In this document: one piece after another, positions 63,128-64,000 of the stretch | Numbering within the stretch: the stretch's first letter is position 1 | How the letters are laid out: every line of letters starts with the position of its first letter | Assembly: GCA_019915135.1 (NCBI GenBank) | Contig: JAHLMK010000005.1 | Span: forward strand, 1,364,001-1,428,000 | Length of the DNA stretch: 64,000 nucleotides | Source: Strobilurus pachycystidiatus | Taxonomy: Eukaryota > Basidiomycota > Agaricomycetes > Agaricales > Physalacriaceae | Reading direction: 5' to 3' | Made by a program: the position numbers and the translations under genes | Notes under the pieces: generated by a model | The model's input: only the letters and a program-made list of their open reading frames with translations | What the model was told of the DNA's origin: nothing | The model's database searches: none

Positions 63128-64000
63128 TGAGCGCGTATTTATCGTGTGACGGTTGTACTATATACGTATACTCAAGGTTGGAAACGGGTTTTGAATTTGA
63201 ACACCGAAGCCTCTCTCGCATCCAAGAGTCAAGGAGTCATCGTGCCTAAGTTTCTCTTCCTCTCATTTCGTGCCAATGAGCTGAACAGCGACAGGCATTC
63301 CCACGGGCACTGGCACTGGATCGTCAACCGGTTCTTTGCCTCTGCAATACAGTCTGTCCTCGCTGATGAAGCTGCCCTGCGAGTCTCCGCACTCTGTTCA
63401 ATTGAGAATCAGTAGTCGAGTGCGGTGCACAGCGTGGCGATGTGAAATAACGCCAGCTTGAAAGCAGTGTCGAACAGCGAACTTGAGTGAGAAGCAGTTG
63501 TTATAACACGCAGCAAGAAGCGTACCCATGGGAATCTGAGGAACGTGTAGCGCCGCATAGCTCAAGAGCAAGGACTTTCTTCCATTTGCCTGGGAGGTGA
63601 CTACATAAGATCACTCGGAATGCGGACTGGCACACTGGACAGCGTCTTTCAGAAGCCTCATTCTGTCACAACATTGACTCGACTGTCTCAGAGAACTGCG
63701 CGCTTGTTGGCGGGACAGGTTTTGATATATAGGTTGGCTTCGATCAAACTTCCAGACAGCTCATTAAGGCATTGGCTGATTCATTCGTAGGCTTCCACGA
63801 GCGTCGTATACTACTACTACGGTCTGGTTACGTTGAAGTCTAAGCGCTCAGACCTCAGGACACGCCTTGAGGTCTGGAGACCTATGATTCATACTTCCGT
63901 AGCTGTTAGATGTGAACCGGTGACTGGAGTTCGAAGGGATGAATACAACTGATGAACTTGGAAGCACGATCGCCACGTTACATTCAGCTGTCTTCAAGCG
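63128..64000. other. No supported gene; possible promoter of next gene
   Basis: An open frame at 63146-63415 shows no domain. A TATA-like GATATATAGG lies near 63722, followed by a leader, so a gene may start beyond the window. A short hairpin (CAGACCTCAGG/CCTTGAGGTCTG) lies at 63850-63875. Confidence 0.35.

Noticed and set aside
63146..63415. 89-codon plus-strand frame after the last gene
   Set aside because: No start context, domain or splice structure; probably 3' flank.

Overview
The window looks like nuclear DNA of a filamentous basidiomycete, most likely an Agaricomycete. Genes are closely packed on both strands, nearly all are cut by introns of about 48-60 nt with GT-AG ends, and several proteins belong to families typical of mushroom-forming fungi (DUF7330, flavin halogenases of the basidiomycete type, secreted GMC oxidoreductases, polytopic orphan membrane proteins). 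No rRNA, tRNA, CRISPR array or prokaryotic feature was seen. Gene models were assembled by hand from exon reading frames and splice signals, so boundaries are approximate except where a start, stop or splice site is named.

Layout. 0.35-4.3 kb: two 0.8-kb inverted-repeat arms flank a head-to-head pair of small coiled-coil genes. 4.9-17.5 kb: housekeeping block with AP-1 gamma-adaptin, a large CCCH zinc-finger/RBR-type protein, an M20 Gly-Xaa carboxypeptidase and an ABC half-transporter. 18.4-23.0 kb: a polytopic membrane protein, a 744-bp non-autonomous DNA transposon with TA target duplication, and a mosaic pseudogene built from pieces of the ABC transporter and of a downstream FMN-barrel gene, itself broken by a 0.5-kb inversion. 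23.7-29.1 kb: a secreted protein, the intact FMN-barrel gene and an aryl-alcohol-oxidase-like GMC enzyme. 29.6-42.0 kb: a 1.7-kb inverted duplication (one copy open, one stopped by TAG) surrounds an RDH54/RAD54B-type helicase, a small HMG/YABBY-like protein and a paralogue of the secreted protein. 42.1-43.8 kb: an AT-hook protein and an uncertain small gene.

43.9-52.7 kb is the most distinctive part: a flavin-dependent halogenase, a cytochrome P450 and an O-methyltransferase in a row. Together they could chlorinate, hydroxylate and methylate an aromatic compound, and the aryl-alcohol-oxidase-like enzyme 17 kb away could act on a chlorinated anisyl-type product. No backbone synthase (PKS, NRPS, terpene synthase) is visible, so this is a tailoring cassette or the edge of a cluster; the pathway is inference.

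53.0-63.1 kb: an F-BAR/DEP/RhoGAP protein and mitochondrial ribosomal protein mL44 in divergent arrangement, a degenerate carboxylesterase, a DUF7330 protein, and an unrecognised conserved-looking gene whose first exon is only the ATG. The central 19-42 kb stretch carries several local duplications, inversions and gene fragments, in contrast to the housekeeping blocks on either side.
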